Shown here: positions 19,328 through 28,185 of the stretch, piece after piece
How the letters are laid out: each line of letters begins with the position of its first letter
Position numbering within the stretch: position 1 is the first letter of the stretch
DNA from: Locusta migratoria
Taxonomy: Eukaryota; Arthropoda; Insecta; Orthoptera; Acrididae
Assembly: GCA_026315105.1 (NCBI GenBank)
Contig: CM048744.1
Coordinates: 835,584,094 to 835,648,093, forward strand
Length of the DNA: 64,000 bases
Direction of reading: 5' to 3'
The notes under the pieces: generated by a model
What the model was told of the DNA's origin: nothing
What the model saw: the letters and a program-made list of their open reading frames with translations, nothing else
The model's database searches: none
Position numbers and translations under genes: made by a program

Positions 19328-19698
19328 ACATATTGCGGCCTTTTTTCCCAATTATGTGCTTTCGCGACATTTCAGCAAGACTCTGCGACGGCACTTACAG
19401 CCAACTTATCATTACGGGAAATTAGTAATGTCTTCGGTGAAAGAATTGCCACTAACTACATTTGGCCCCCTTGTTCTGCCGATTTAACCCCATGCGATCT
19501 TATCTGTGGGAAGCATTAAAAGAGAAAGTGTACAAATCAAATCCCTACACTTTAGATGAATTAAAAACAAACATTCGCCATGAAATCTCTGCAATTTCGG
19601 AGAGAAAACTTAAGAGTGTAATGAGCAACTTCCTCAGCAGGTGTCAGAAATGCTCGAACAACAACGAAGGGAGGCAGTTCCAGCAGCTCCTTGCGTAA
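19328..19698 (+). pseudogene. mariner-like transposase, C-terminal segment
   Basis: It continues with FATFQQDSATALTANLSL (second catalytic Asp), WPPCSADLTPCDL (third Asp in PCD), and after a frame shift VYKSNPYTLDELKTNIRHEI, RCQKCSNNNEGRQFQQLLA and stop at 19696-19698. Thirty-eight residues lie between the two Asp, counted on the visible sequence. The family is mariner-like but different from the DD41D copies in this window. Confidence 0.78.
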
Positions 19699-19881
19699 TA
19701 CAGGCGGGTAATAAACTTTTCTTTCCAAGTGTTTGTGTTATGTACGTTAGAAATACCTTGTGGGCCAACCCGTATTAAATTTAGTGCGGAGGTCGTGCGG
19801 CCCGCTAGACGGACACCGCAGCTGCCATCGCCGGCAAGTCGCACGCCGCAAAGGCGGTTGCGCTGAGGATTGATCACCCTG
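19699..19881 (+). other. 3' end of the 5.1-kb mariner-like element
   Basis: Noncoding sequence from the transposase stop to the right inverted repeat. It includes the GC-rich subterminal stretch GGACACCGCAGCTGCCATCG that also marks element ends. Confidence 0.6.
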
Positions 19882-19883
19882 TA

Positions 19884-20225
19884 CCAACTTCAGCGCAAGT
19901 ATTAATCGAAGGTTTCGAACGCGTCAGCAGAAAGGTCGTGTAAACACATTCTATAAAGTGGTATGTTAGGTTTGGAATATGATATGGAAATAAAGTGTAA
20001 AACACTTTTATAATGCTAAAAATGTGAGATGTTACCCACTGAAACGTCCTATGACCGAGACTTGGATTTGCTTTGTAAAAACCGAAACATTTAGGTGTTG
20101 CAGCTGAAACCGGGGGGACAGGATTAAAAAACTGGAACTGTCCCGGCCAAATCGGGCGGTCTGGTCACTTTACTATAATAGCAAAGATGTCATATACTGC
20201 GAAACGCGATGACAATTCTTCAGTT
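19884..20225. other. no gene recognised
   Basis: 342 bases. It contains AAACCGGGGGGACAGGATTA near 20107 but no motif I can assign. Confidence 0.4.
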
Positions 20226-20293
20226 GAATGAAACTTTTCACTCTGCAGCGGAGTGTGCGCTGATATAAAACTTCCTGGCAGATTAAAATTGTG

Positions 20294-20353
20294 TGCCGGG
20301 ACCGGAACTCGAACCTGGGACCTTTGCCTTTCGGGGACAAGCGCTCTACCGAC
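20294..20353 (-). pseudogene. tRNA-like, truncated (family C)
   Basis: T arm AGGTTCGAGTT with anticodon arm TTGTCCCCGAAAGGCAA, but the D arm and 5' acceptor are replaced by unrelated sequence (ACTCACGATGCC). The B box is worn by one base. This is a broken version of the module at 20523-20596. Confidence 0.6.
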
Positions 20354-20522
20354 TCACGATGCCGCCTCACAACTCTACTTCCGCCAGTACCTCCCCTCCT
20401 ACTTTCCAAACTTCACAGAACCTCTCCTGCAAAACATTCAAAACTAGCACTGCAGAATGAAACTTTTCACTCTGCAGCGGAGTGTGCGCTGATATGAAGC
20501 TTCCTGGCAGATTAAAATTGTG

Positions 20523-20596
20523 TGCCGGAACCGGGACTCGAACCTGGGACCTTTGCCTTTCGCGGGCAAGCGCTCTACCGGCTGAGCTACCCCGAC
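20523..20596 (-). tRNA. tRNA-like in MITE (family C), most complete copy
   Basis: Acceptor GTCGGGG pairs with TTCCGGC using wobbles, discriminator A. D arm TAGCTCAGCCGGTAGAGC. Anticodon stem TTGCC/GGCAA with loop CGCGAAA. T loop TTCGAGT in a stem with one A-C mismatch. The formal anticodon is CGA, but position 33 is G rather than T and there is no long variable arm as in a real tRNA-Ser. I read it as a transcribable but non-decoding tRNA mimic. Confidence 0.5.
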
Positions 20597-20664
20597 ACGA
20601 AGTTTGGAAAGTAGGAGGCGAGGTACAGGCGGAAGTAGAGTTGTGAGGCGACATCGTGAGTCGT

Positions 20665-20737
20665 GTCGGGTAGGTCAGTTGGTAGAGCGCTTGCCAGCGA
20701 AAGACAAAGATCCCAGGTTCGAGTCCCGGATCCGGCA
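20665..20737 (+). tRNA. tRNA-like in MITE (family C), inverted copy
   Basis: GTCGGGTAGGTCAGTTGGTA then GAGCGCTTGCCAGCGAAAGA and CCCAGGTTCGAGTCCCGGAT. Same module, with changes in the D arm (GGTCAG) and anticodon stem. The B box GGTTCGAGTCC is intact. Confidence 0.45.
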
Positions 20738-20770
20738 TACAATTTTAATCTGCCAGGAAGTTTCAATTCT

Positions 20771-21208
20771 CCAGTTGTTTTTCTGAAACAAGCGTACGAA
20801 TAAAGAAAAATATGTCATATTGCAGTTTGAAAAGTAAAACTACCAAGAAAGACGCCAAAGCGTAAGAAAGAAATTTTGCTTTCTCGATCCGTTTCTAAAA
20901 GACAGAAAACGGCGCTGAAAAGTGATTCTGCAGACGATAGAAACTTGAAATTTGTATACGTTGTCTATCTTACACTGTAGGCATCAGCGATTTTTCGATA
21001 TTGATCCATAAGGAGGTGAAATAGGGGATGAACGATTTTTTTGAAAATACGTTGCTATTAAGGCAGTTTTGAAGCAAGAAATACAAATCTTCGAATTTAG
21101 GTTTATTATTGGAATTTTAAAAACAAGTGTTTCGATATTTTTGTAAATTCAACCATTAAGCGGGTGAAATAAGGGAAAGTATATTAAGGTTTCTACTAAC
21201 AAGGAAAG
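20771..21208. repeat. noncoding repeat with degenerate units
   Basis: The pattern ATAAGGAGGTGAAATAGGGG near 21008 recurs as TTAAGCGGGTGAAATAAGGG near 21155 and, beyond the inserted element at 21209-21983, as ATCAATGGTGCAATAGGGGG near 22091. A worn array of roughly 150-bp units, of the kind found in Helitron interiors. No coding sequence. Confidence 0.45.
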
Positions 21209-21983
21209 TACATGGGCTCGAACAAACATATCTGTATGAACGTTTGGTTACAGGATCTCTACGTACACCTGAACGTGCTGGTAGGTGTCGTTTTTATGCA
21301 AAACTCTGCAATGATGCTCTAGATGGCACTGTAGATGTAATTGTAGACGCTATACGTAATGCAAATATCTTAACTATAACTTATGTAATAATCATCGAAC
21401 ATGTTCTCTAGTGTATTGTCATCAAAAGTCGTGATGATAGTTGCAACTTTAACCTTCTTCTCGGAAGACTGTTGGTATTCACTGCCACTGCTTCCACCGC
21501 CTCTTCCCGCACTTACCGTAGCACTACCGATTGCAATGAGTTGTTCGTCATTATCATCCATATTATCATCATTATGAGTTAGTGTTACAACAGTATCTAA
21601 CTTATGCTCATATTTCTGTACCATAACAGATACGAGAAAGCATGCGAATGATTCATCTTCTACGCTAATACCATCTTCACGAAGAATGGTTCTTCGTAAC
21701 TTCATCTCAATCAATCGCAATACATTAGCAGGACTGATTACCAATCGCCGCCCCATCTGACGCTTCACCACACAAATAACGTCACAAAACGCAGCTTCGG
21801 AGGCACACTGCACCGTCCCCACTGGCGAACCGACAGGTCAAAGTGCAATGTGGCAAGGCACAAGCAGAGGCCTCTAACGGACGACTGCAGAGTTTTGCAG
21901 ATGCGGGAGTATCACTAGTGCAATAAGGGACCTTTACATTATCTCTCATACGATTTTGGTGTATATGTGTTTGTTCGAGCCTA
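21209..21983. mobile_element. unassigned inverted-repeat element (775 bp)
   Basis: The ends are GGCTCGAACAAACATAT (left) and, read backwards, GGCTCGAACAAACACATAT (right). A second inverted match, AACTCTGCA..TGCAGAGTT, lies near 21301-21309 and 21885-21893. The element interrupts the degenerate repeat around it. Flanks TACATG/TAAGTAG do not give a clear duplication. It carries one 150-codon minus-strand frame. I cannot place it in a known superfamily. Confidence 0.6.
21370..21822 (-). CDS. hypothetical 150-aa protein in the unassigned element
   Basis: An open frame that fills most of the element and ends about 160 bp from each inverted repeat. The N-terminal part is ordered and basic (CVVKRQMGRRLVISPANVLR, LIEMKLRRTILREDGISVED, MVQKYEHKLDTVV). 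The C-terminal part is acidic and Ser/Gly-rich (THNDDNMDDNDEQ, SAGRGGGSSGSEYQQSSEKK), ending FDDNTLENMFDDYYISYS. The shape, a helical domain followed by an acidic linker and a C-terminal peptide, would fit a DNA-binding or adaptor protein, but that is inference. No catalytic motif is visible and I do not recognise the family. The start codon is uncertain. Confidence 0.4.
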   Translation of the reverse strand: MGTVQCASEAAFCDVICVVKRQMGRRLVISPANVLRLIEMKLRRTILREDGISVEDESFACFLVSVMVQKYEHKLDTVVTLTHNDDNMDDNDEQLIAIGSATVSAGRGGGSSGSEYQQSSEKKVKVATIITTFDDNTLENMFDDYYISYS

Positions 21984-22300
21984 AGTAGTATCCTTGTAAG
22001 ACTATTTTTATACTAGAAATGCGAAAATCTGGATTTGGAACCATGGTTAGAATTTAAAAGAAACAATTTCGGGATGTTTTGAATTCTGCCATCAATGGTG
22101 CAATAGGGGGTGGCAAGTTGTATCAAAATACTTGAATAGGAAAGCATTTTTAAAGCTAAATCTATGAAAATTTATATTTATTTATTTATTCGTGTAAAAA
22201 GCGTTGTATACAAAGGTCAAAGACATGAGTACAACTATGATACAAAACAAAAGGGATTATATATGAACAAATTACAAAACCACTAAATATAATGAGATCA
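21984..22300. other. noncoding, continuation of degenerate repeat
   Basis: It resumes the repeat interrupted by the element at 21209-21983, then becomes AT-rich before the Jockey LINE end. No gene. Confidence 0.4.
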
Positions 22301-23083
22301 AAAATTAGCAAGCTCGACGGCATTCTCCTTGGCATGCAATAGGTCTTTCAGCGTGTTCGGATCCACAGTCGCAGAGAGTTGATTCGTCCCCGAGGTAGTT
22401 CCATCTGGCCATGTTGTCCTTTGTTCTACCCGCCCCACGTCTTAGTCTGTTGAGGGACTTCCACGGCAGATTTTCGCCTGGGGGGAGGGCCTCCAGAGGT
22501 GGAATCCATGTTGCGATATCAGCGTTTCTGGTTTTCCACAGGTTTTGTCGTGCCGTACTACAGTTGACAGTAGTCTTCATAAAACTCTTCCTGGATTTCA
22601 GCCTGCTTGGTAGAGTTTGATGTCCATGTAGCATGTGAGAAGCGTTTTGTTCTACTTTACGTCTCTGTTATATTTGCGGCAATTCCTGTCTTATATCTGG
22701 TGGGGCTGTCCCCGCGATGTTGTATAGTTTGTGAGTAGGCGTTGGCCTCAGGCATCCTGTTGGTATTCTACAGGTCTCGTTTAGGGCAACATCCACATGC
22801 GTGGCATGGGCAGGTGGATACCAAACAAGGCAGGCGTATTCATCAGCAGAGTAGCATAGTGCAATTGCCGTTGTTCTGAATACTGTCGGTTGGGCACCCC
22901 ATCCGCTGTTTGTGAGTTTTCTGATGATGTTATTGTGTGCGGATACTTTTTGGGTTATGTTTAGGCAGTGCTTCCTAAATGTCAACCCCCAGGTATTTTG
23001 GGTTATGGCAGTGCTCCAGCTGTGTGCCGTTCCATATGACTTTTAATTTTTTGTTTACGTCTGTTTCGTCGTTTGGGTTTTAG
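22301..23083 (-). mobile_element. Jockey-type LINE, C-terminal polymerase region
   Basis: The minus strand reads VIWNGTQLEHCHNPKYLGVD, MTFRKHCLNITQKVSAHNNI, TTAIALCYSADEYACLVWYP, LNETCRIPTGCLRPTPTHKL and YNIAGTAPPDIRQELPQI. In another frame follow EALPPGENLPWKSLNRLRRG and NMARWNYLGDESTLCDCGSE. This order is that of Jockey polymerases after the catalytic box, with a degraded Cys-rich end. It is probably the 3' part of the LINE whose 5' parts lie at 23957-25840. The intervening 23084-23956 is foreign. Confidence 0.82.
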
Positions 23084-23107
23084 CTGCATTGGGATTCAAG
23101 TGGTTCT

Positions 23108-23155
<48 letters not shown>

Positions 23156-23956
23156 GTTGTTGTTGTTGTTAGTAATGTTTAGTCTTAAAAGGTTGTATTT
23201 CATTCTCGAAGGAAATGTGTGTTGTTTTTTTATGTTTCATGTGCGGCGACAACGGAACAACCTACGAATCTAGCATCTTCTCTGCTGAAACCAAAGATGA
23301 TGTACCTGGCCACCAATCGTCGCGGGTCGACAGCCACACGCTCAGAGAAGATCCTGTTGAAGTACCTCCGTTGCCAACCGTCACAATCAAATAAACAAGA
23401 AAAAATTGAAAAAAATGTATTGTAATAAAAAGTCTGTTCATGTTTTATGTTAAAAACAGTTTCAGACTTGATGTTGAGTCCTTACGAGCAACTTCTGATT
23501 GTATGTCATGTATTACGTGGACTTGTAACTTACGAAATAAAACAAAACGTAAACTTTTACTTCCAGTACCAATGTGTGAAAAATAATTATTGCACTGAAT
23601 AAGAAGAGAAGATATTTACATATTGAACTGAATTTATATTTTTGGAACTTATAACAGAATTTCTTCGATTTTATACCAGTTTAGGGACTCAGCAATAACT
23701 TTATTAACTGAAAACTGTGAGATCATGTTTTATGAGTACCAGATTTTGAAATTTTACAGTATTTTTTGAAACAGTTTTATTTTTCTATTATCTTGCACAA
23801 GAACCTAGCAACGAATATTTAAAAGACTTTTTTTTTCCTATGAATGAAGATTTTTATTAATTCGAGTGTAGTGGAATGGCCAGGGTCGAAGACCGACTAA
23901 ATCAAACTGAAGAAATTTACTGCTGAATACACAATTCCATTATAATCTGAAGGAAG
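23084..23956. other. insertion of unknown nature with microsatellite
   Basis: It separates two parts of the Jockey LINE. It begins with a compound microsatellite, (AT)n(GT)n(GTT)n at 23109-23169. The plus strand then contains VSCAATTEQPTNLASSLLKP and MYLATNRRGSTATRSEKI, which I cannot assign. AT-rich to the end. Confidence 0.45.
23109..23169. repeat. compound microsatellite (AT)n(GT)n(GTT)n
   Basis: Directly visible alternating AT, then GT, then GTT repeats. Confidence 0.95.
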
Positions 23957-24245
23957 AATCGGCTGTTCCACCACAAGTTTCGAAATCTTTGGCTTGAGAG
24001 ACTAGTGCCAGATCATCAGCGTAGATGAAGCCTTTTGTGTTAGGAGGTTGTGGCTGGTCGTTGCTCTAGATGTTAAACAAGGTTGGTGCTAGGACGCTGC
24101 CTTGGGGCACACCGCTTTTCTGTATTCTCAATCTACTTTTCTTGCCGTCTAGTTCAACATAGAGTTTACAATTCTGGAGTAAAGTGCCTATGAACGAGGT
24201 AAAATCATAGTCTCTCGTTAGCTGATATAGTTTGTGCAATATAAT
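23957..24245 (-). mobile_element. Jockey-type LINE, RT core with YADD
   Basis: The minus strand reads LHKLYQLTRDYDFTSFIGTL, LQNCKLYVELDGKKSRLRIQ and SGVPQGSVLAPTLFNI, then in the next frame GFIYADDLALVSQAKDFETC. The PQG motif and intact YADD catalytic pair are present, but a frame break separates them. It continues upstream at 24895-24953 across an inserted LINE. Confidence 0.82.
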
Positions 24246-24896
24246 TGACTCAGTCGTTCTCTGTCGCCTGCGTATAGGCCATACGTGGCTAACGCACGGC
24301 CACCTCATACGCCGAGAGGAACCTCCACAATGCCATTGTGGCGCTGTGTTGACTGTAGTCCACATCTGTTGGACTTTCCACTTTTAGCTGCATTGCGGCA
24401 ATCTTTTAACCTGCCTCCTGCACTCTCTTTGATTTTAGCAGACGACGCCTCTATGGCTGACTGTGTTTTAGGTTTTATTCGCGCAGCGGGCTTTTATCAC
24501 AAGCTTTAACGGTGGGTTCGTATGCCTGATATTCAGGCATACACCGCTTATAGTTTTAATCTGTTGTCGCTTTTGTCTTGTCAGTCCCTTTTCTGACTGG
24601 CAGTTGTATAGTATGTGCAGAATGGCTGGCTCATCCATTATTATCCTAGTGATCAGCCAGCCAACAACATCTGCTGTGATTTTTAGTTGATTATTAGTCC
24701 CACCACTACAGTGGTTCCCTTTCACTTTTTATGTTGCAAATATGACCAACACTGTCTTCCTGTACGTCTTCTGTACTAGTTGCAGGGTGCTTATTTTAAT
24801 CATCCATGAAATCCTGTGATCTCTTAGCTGGGAACAGGGGACTGATGACCACGCAGTTTAGTCCCCTTTAAACACCCAACAACCAACCAACCTAAT
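24238..24896 (+). mobile_element. 3' end of an I-like LINE inserted in the Jockey LINE
   Basis: The plus strand reads RRLRIGHTWLTHGHLIRREE, PPQCHCGAVLTVVHILLDFP and VLGFIRAAGFYHKL with a stop: the Cys/His segment found after RNase H in I-like LINEs. A 3' untranslated region follows, with GGACTGATGACCACGCAGTT and the tail AACACCCAACAACCAACCAA. TTTGTGC occurs on both sides (24231-24237 and 24897-24903) as a probable target duplication. Confidence 0.72.
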
Positions 24897-24953
24897 TTTG
24901 TGCTGCACAGTGTCATAGGCTGCGGAGAGATCCACGAATACTGCTCCTGTGAT
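24897..24953 (-). mobile_element. Jockey-type LINE, RT motif 1 piece
   Basis: It encodes GAVFVDLSAAYDTVQHKI, motif A of the Jockey polymerase with the catalytic Asp (VDLSAAYDT). It joins in frame to IEDGFERGFIT at 25763-25840 once the hAT element between them is removed. Confidence 0.82.
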
Positions 24954-25762
24954 CAGTGGCGGCGCTGGACGAAAACTGGGCGACGGCGAACTCGTCTCTG
25001 CGAGGCCCTTACAGTTTTTCATTAGTGAAGAAAATATTAAATGATCTGAATTATACATCAATAATCATTATACTAAAATTAAGAGTATTATTGTAATGAC
25101 AAAAATTAAAATAAACAAACGCAAATTAGAGAAACTTTTCAGCTTTTCGTCTCACTGAATTTTTTAAGATCACATCTTAATACTAGCCGCTATTTCAGCT
25201 TCAGTTGATAGTACTGACAACGCAGATAGTCTTTGTTGGCTCATTGTGGTTTTCAAGTTAGTCTTAATCAATTTTAACTTTGTGAAGCTTCTCTCGGTCG
25301 AAGCTATACTGACTGGAACTGAGCATGATTCTGATTGTTATATAAACATTTGGATATACTTGTCCCAAATCGTTTTCTAAAATGTACCGAAGAAATTGTT
25401 CTGTAAGTATTTAACTAAAAATTGCATCACTGCTGCATTCATACAGGAATAAATACGGACAACTAAATAGCTGCCGGCCGGGAATAGCCGAGCGCACTAA
25501 GGCGTCATACCACGGTGAGGGACATCGCTCTTGTCGGGGTCTAACCCAACCCTTGGGTACGGATGTTGTGTTCGTCCATTGGTTAAGCTAGTGGAAGCTA
25601 GTGTAGGTCGTCGCTACATAACCTAGCGGTTGGAAAGCGCCGTTAAACATAAGATAAAAAAGAAACAAGAAAAACTGAAATTTTAACAATGTTTTGCGAG
25701 GCCCCCACAGGCGTGAGGCCGTCGGCGGTGGCCGACGTCGCCGACGCCTAGCGCCGCCACTG
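24954..25762 (-). mobile_element. hAT element, deleted, with 8-bp target duplication
   Basis: The ends are CAGTGGCGGCGCTGG and AGCGCCGCCACTG, with the exact 8-bp duplication CCTGTGAT on both sides (24946-24953, 25763-25770). Subterminal inverted match CTGCGAGGCCC. The minus strand near 25190-25300 reads KLKLIKTNLKTTMSQQRLSA and LSVLSTEAEIAASIKM, the dimerisation region at the C-terminus of hAT transposases. The rest of the transposase is missing, so it is non-autonomous. A tRNA-headed SINE sits at 25473-25660. Confidence 0.88.
25473..25660 (+). mobile_element. tRNA-headed SINE inside the hAT element
   Basis: It begins GCCGGCCGGGAATAGCCGAG and continues with CTTGGGTACGGATGTTGTGT, GCTACATAACCTAGCGGTTG and GAAAGCGCCGTTAAACATAA into an A-rich tail. 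The head resembles that of the 16686-type SINE, but the body differs, so it is a second subfamily. The B-box region (GGGGTCTAACCC) is worn. Confidence 0.65.
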
Positions 25763-25850
25763 CCTGTGATAAAACCCCGCTCAAAGCCATCCTCGATATT
25801 TTGTGAATTTATATTTAGAAGTAGAAACAACCAATGCAAACCATCCAGTC
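25763..25850 (-). mobile_element. Jockey-type LINE, region before RT motif 1
   Basis: It encodes NINSQNIEDGFERGFIT, which precedes GAVFVDLSAAYDT in Jockey polymerases. It contains the right copy of the hAT duplication. The 5' end of the LINE is lost or unreadable beyond about 25850. Confidence 0.72.
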
Positions 25851-26371
25851 TACGCGTGCGAAGCTGCGGGAATTAAGCTAGTGTGTATCTTTCTCAAATT
25901 TTATACAAGTAAGCTTCAATACATGATAACGGTAGCAGTAAGTGTAAGAATCACGTACGATACATAGTTGACGAGATATGACGTCATTAACAATGAGATG
26001 CGAGAAAAACTGCTGCATTTTTCGACAATGGTGCTCATTTTCTCCTAAACCATTGGACCAATTTCAACCAAAATTGGTACACAAATTTCTTACCGTGAGG
26101 TAATAATTGCTGCATGGTTAAGAATCACATACGGCACATGGTTCATACGATATTACGTCATAACCAATAGAAATCGCAAAAATGCCATATAATGCGGCGA
26201 GACTTTCTAAATACACTGTATGAGAATGACACTACTTAGCGACTTGCAACAAACTTTAAACATAATTTCAAACCTTTATTAAACTTTTCTTGCTGGCAAC
26301 CATAGTAAAATAATGAAAGGAAAAAAGTTTCTGGCTTACTACTTTTCCGCTGCTTATGGAGTAAAACTACG

Positions 26372-26749
26372 GCTCTCGGTATGACGTTACAATTTATAAT
26401 TTGAACACTACACATTTTAGCGACAGGAAATTTTACAGACAGTGTACACATATCTAGTTGAATGTAGCTTCTAAATTGTATCACATTCCGAAGCGTAGTT
26501 AATGAGATATGAGCACGTAAACAACAACGTCCCACTGTTCATCGACTCAAACTGTGGGATACGGTATGACGTTACAATTTATAATTTCTACACTACAAAT
26601 TGTAGCCACAGGAAATTTTACAGACAGGAAACAAGCATATAGTTCAGTGTACTATCTAAATTGTATCACAGTAGGACACTTAGTTCTTGAGAAATGAGCA
26701 CATAAACAGTAACGTTCATGGAAAACCGCCCCATCCCGCAACAAGTTTT
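26372..26749. repeat. two-unit tandem repeat, 189-bp period
   Basis: CGGTATGACGTTACAATTTA recurs at 26372 and 26561, and TAAATTGTATCACA and GAGCACGTAAACA/GAGCACATAAACA recur at the same offset. The units have diverged noticeably. Confidence 0.8.
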
Positions 26750-26998
26750 AATCTATTACTTCTTTATTACTAATTGTAATCCCAAAAGATTTTACAGATA
26801 TAAGCACTTATACAAACGAATATATACCTGAAAAATTATACAATTGTTCAAAATATAATTCAATAAATATGAGATAGTACGAATTTTATGTCATTTGTAT
26901 TTTCACTACTATCTTTCTTTTTTGGATACTGCACTTATAATTTTGTACATCATGCAAGACAGCTTTATTTCTTATATATTCTCCGATAAATATAACAT

Positions 26999-27006
<8 letters not shown>

Positions 27007-27072
<66 letters not shown>
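27007..27072. repeat. poly-A followed by (GA)n
   Basis: About 37 A residues then GA dinucleotides. The corresponding place in the other Helitron end (9541-9566) has a short version, A7 then GAGAGAGA, so the tract expanded here. Confidence 0.9.
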
Positions 27073-27075
<3 letters not shown>

Positions 27076-27301
27076 CAGAGAGAGAAGAAATACGAGAAGT
27101 ACTAAGTCAAGGCAGGAATAAATAAATACCCGGGCAACGCCGGGTTTTCAGCTAGTGTATATATATTATATACATGCGTTGCCTTCGCAGCGCCGTCCCC
27201 TGAGTGTTACATATCTCTGTGTTTGCATACGAATGTCTGTACCATTTTCGTGGGTTATTCAGTGTACAACTAGAGACTTAAGAGCATATAATCTGGTGAC
27301 A

Positions 27302-27595
27302 TCTACATACATACTCCGCAATTCACCGTAAGGTGCGTGGCGGAGGGTACACTGTACCACTACTAGGCATTTCCCTTCCTATTCCACTCCCAAATTGAAC
27401 GAGGAAAAAAAGAATGCCTATATGCCTCCGAACGAGCCCTAATTTCTCTTATCTTGTCTTTGTGATCTTTACGCGAAATGTAAGTAGGCGGCAGCAAGCT
27501 CGTACTACACTCAGCTTCAAATTCCGGCCGTCTAAATTTACTGAACAGAAATTCACGAAAAGAACGTTGTCTTTCTTCCAGCGATCCCCAGCTGC
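27302..27595 (-). mobile_element. CR1-like LINE, 3' end only
   Basis: The minus strand reads WGSLEERQRSFREFLFSKF, then SLLPPTYISR-type sequence and the 3' end CGGAGTATGTATGTAGATGT. It is very similar to the end of the 10165-11176 copy. 5'-truncated to under 300 bp. The catalytic region is missing. Confidence 0.85.
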
Positions 27596-27957
27596 CCAGG
27601 TCAATTTTCCATCAGGGGAATCCCGCCGACTTGTGAGTCCACGCCACGTCGGGTAATAGTATGACCGACCCAATATTGGGAGGTGATCCGTATGTTCTGA
27701 CACTACAGTGTAGCTTACTTGTGGTGCCCAAAACACAATAACATACTGTTCATAGGCTTTGTCGTCACCTCGTATTCTCTTCCGTCCTCTCTGGCACAAA
27801 CCGTTATTGACAGATCAAACCGAGTGATAATCGATGCTACGAAAGCTTATCTTTTGTGTTCCCCTCTATCCGCGTCTGTGTTATCTAGGATTGCCAGATG
27901 GTCGGTAGTCGTCTTAATTCCTCCGACATATCATGAGATATCCAGGCTCCAGACAAA
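27596..27957. other. no gene recognised
   Basis: Between the LINE end and a foldback. A minus-strand frame continues across from the LINE, but its sequence has no family resemblance. Confidence 0.4.
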
Positions 27958-28185
27958 ATTGTTAAGAAATTCCAGACGTTAACACAATTGTGCCGGGATT
28001 CCTTTCAATGAATTTTCATAAACCGGCTGAGATGTCTTTTATATCTTTATTAGGTCACCTTTAACAATTCGAAACCGATCATGACTTAATAAAGGTATAA
28101 AAGACATCTCAGGCGGTTTATGAAAATTCATTGAAAGGAATCCTGGCATAATTGCCTATGTTACCTTCTGGAATTTCTTAACAAT
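27958..28185. repeat. foldback MITE
   Basis: ATTGTTAAGAAATTCCAGA at the left edge is inverted as TCTGGAATTTCTTAACAAT at the right. The central arms, with ATTCCTTTCAATGAATTTTC and TGAGATGTCTTTTATA, are nearly identical inverted copies around a 33-bp spacer. No coding. Confidence 0.82.

Larger units (their letters stand above)
14803..19881 (+). mobile_element. mariner-like transposon, 5.1 kb, with nested insertions
   Basis: Terminal inverted repeats of 30 bp with one mismatch, CAGGGTGATCAATCCTCAG then YGCAACCGCCT (14803-14832 and 19852-19881), are flanked by TA on both sides (14801-14802, 19882-19883). A plus-strand mariner-type transposase starts at 17094 and ends at 19698 but is cut by two later insertions. 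One is a tRNA-bearing block (17197-17916, 9-bp duplication TTTACTAAT). The other is an RTE LINE (18478-19320, 7-bp duplication GTTGAAA). A foldback (15131-15415) and a SINE (16686-16876) lie in the 5' part. Without these four insertions the element would still be about 3 kb, long for a mariner, so more foreign DNA probably sits at 14833-17093. Confidence 0.85.
20226..20770. mobile_element. inverted cluster of tRNA-like MITE modules
   Basis: Three modules share the unit GAATGAAACTTTTCACTCTG, CAGCGGAGTGTGCGCTGATA and CTTCCTGGCAGATTAAAAT next to a tRNA-like sequence. Two are in one orientation (about 20226-20450 and 20451-20600) and the third is inverted (20605-20770), ending AATTTTAATCTGCCAGGAAG. 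The same unit recurs at 57919-58345. The shared flanks identify a repeat family that carries the tRNA-like part with it. Confidence 0.78.
25880..27155 (+). mobile_element. Helitron-like noncoding element; 3' end certain, 5' end not
   Basis: The 3' end at 27155 is hairpin ACCCGGGCAACGCCGGGT, then TTTCAGCTAG followed by T, the same terminus as at 9640. The upstream kilobase is noncoding and contains CCTAAACCATTGGACCAATT-type sequence, a two-unit tandem repeat of 189 bp (from 26372 and 26561) and a poly-A/(GA)n tract at 27007-27072. I could not find a defined 5' TC end; 25880 marks only where LINE sequence stops. No Rep/helicase is present, so it is non-autonomous. Confidence 0.65.

Noticed and set aside
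23073..23273. 66-codon frame across the GT microsatellite
   Set aside because: The residues are mostly translation of the microsatellite (Ile/Cys/Val runs).
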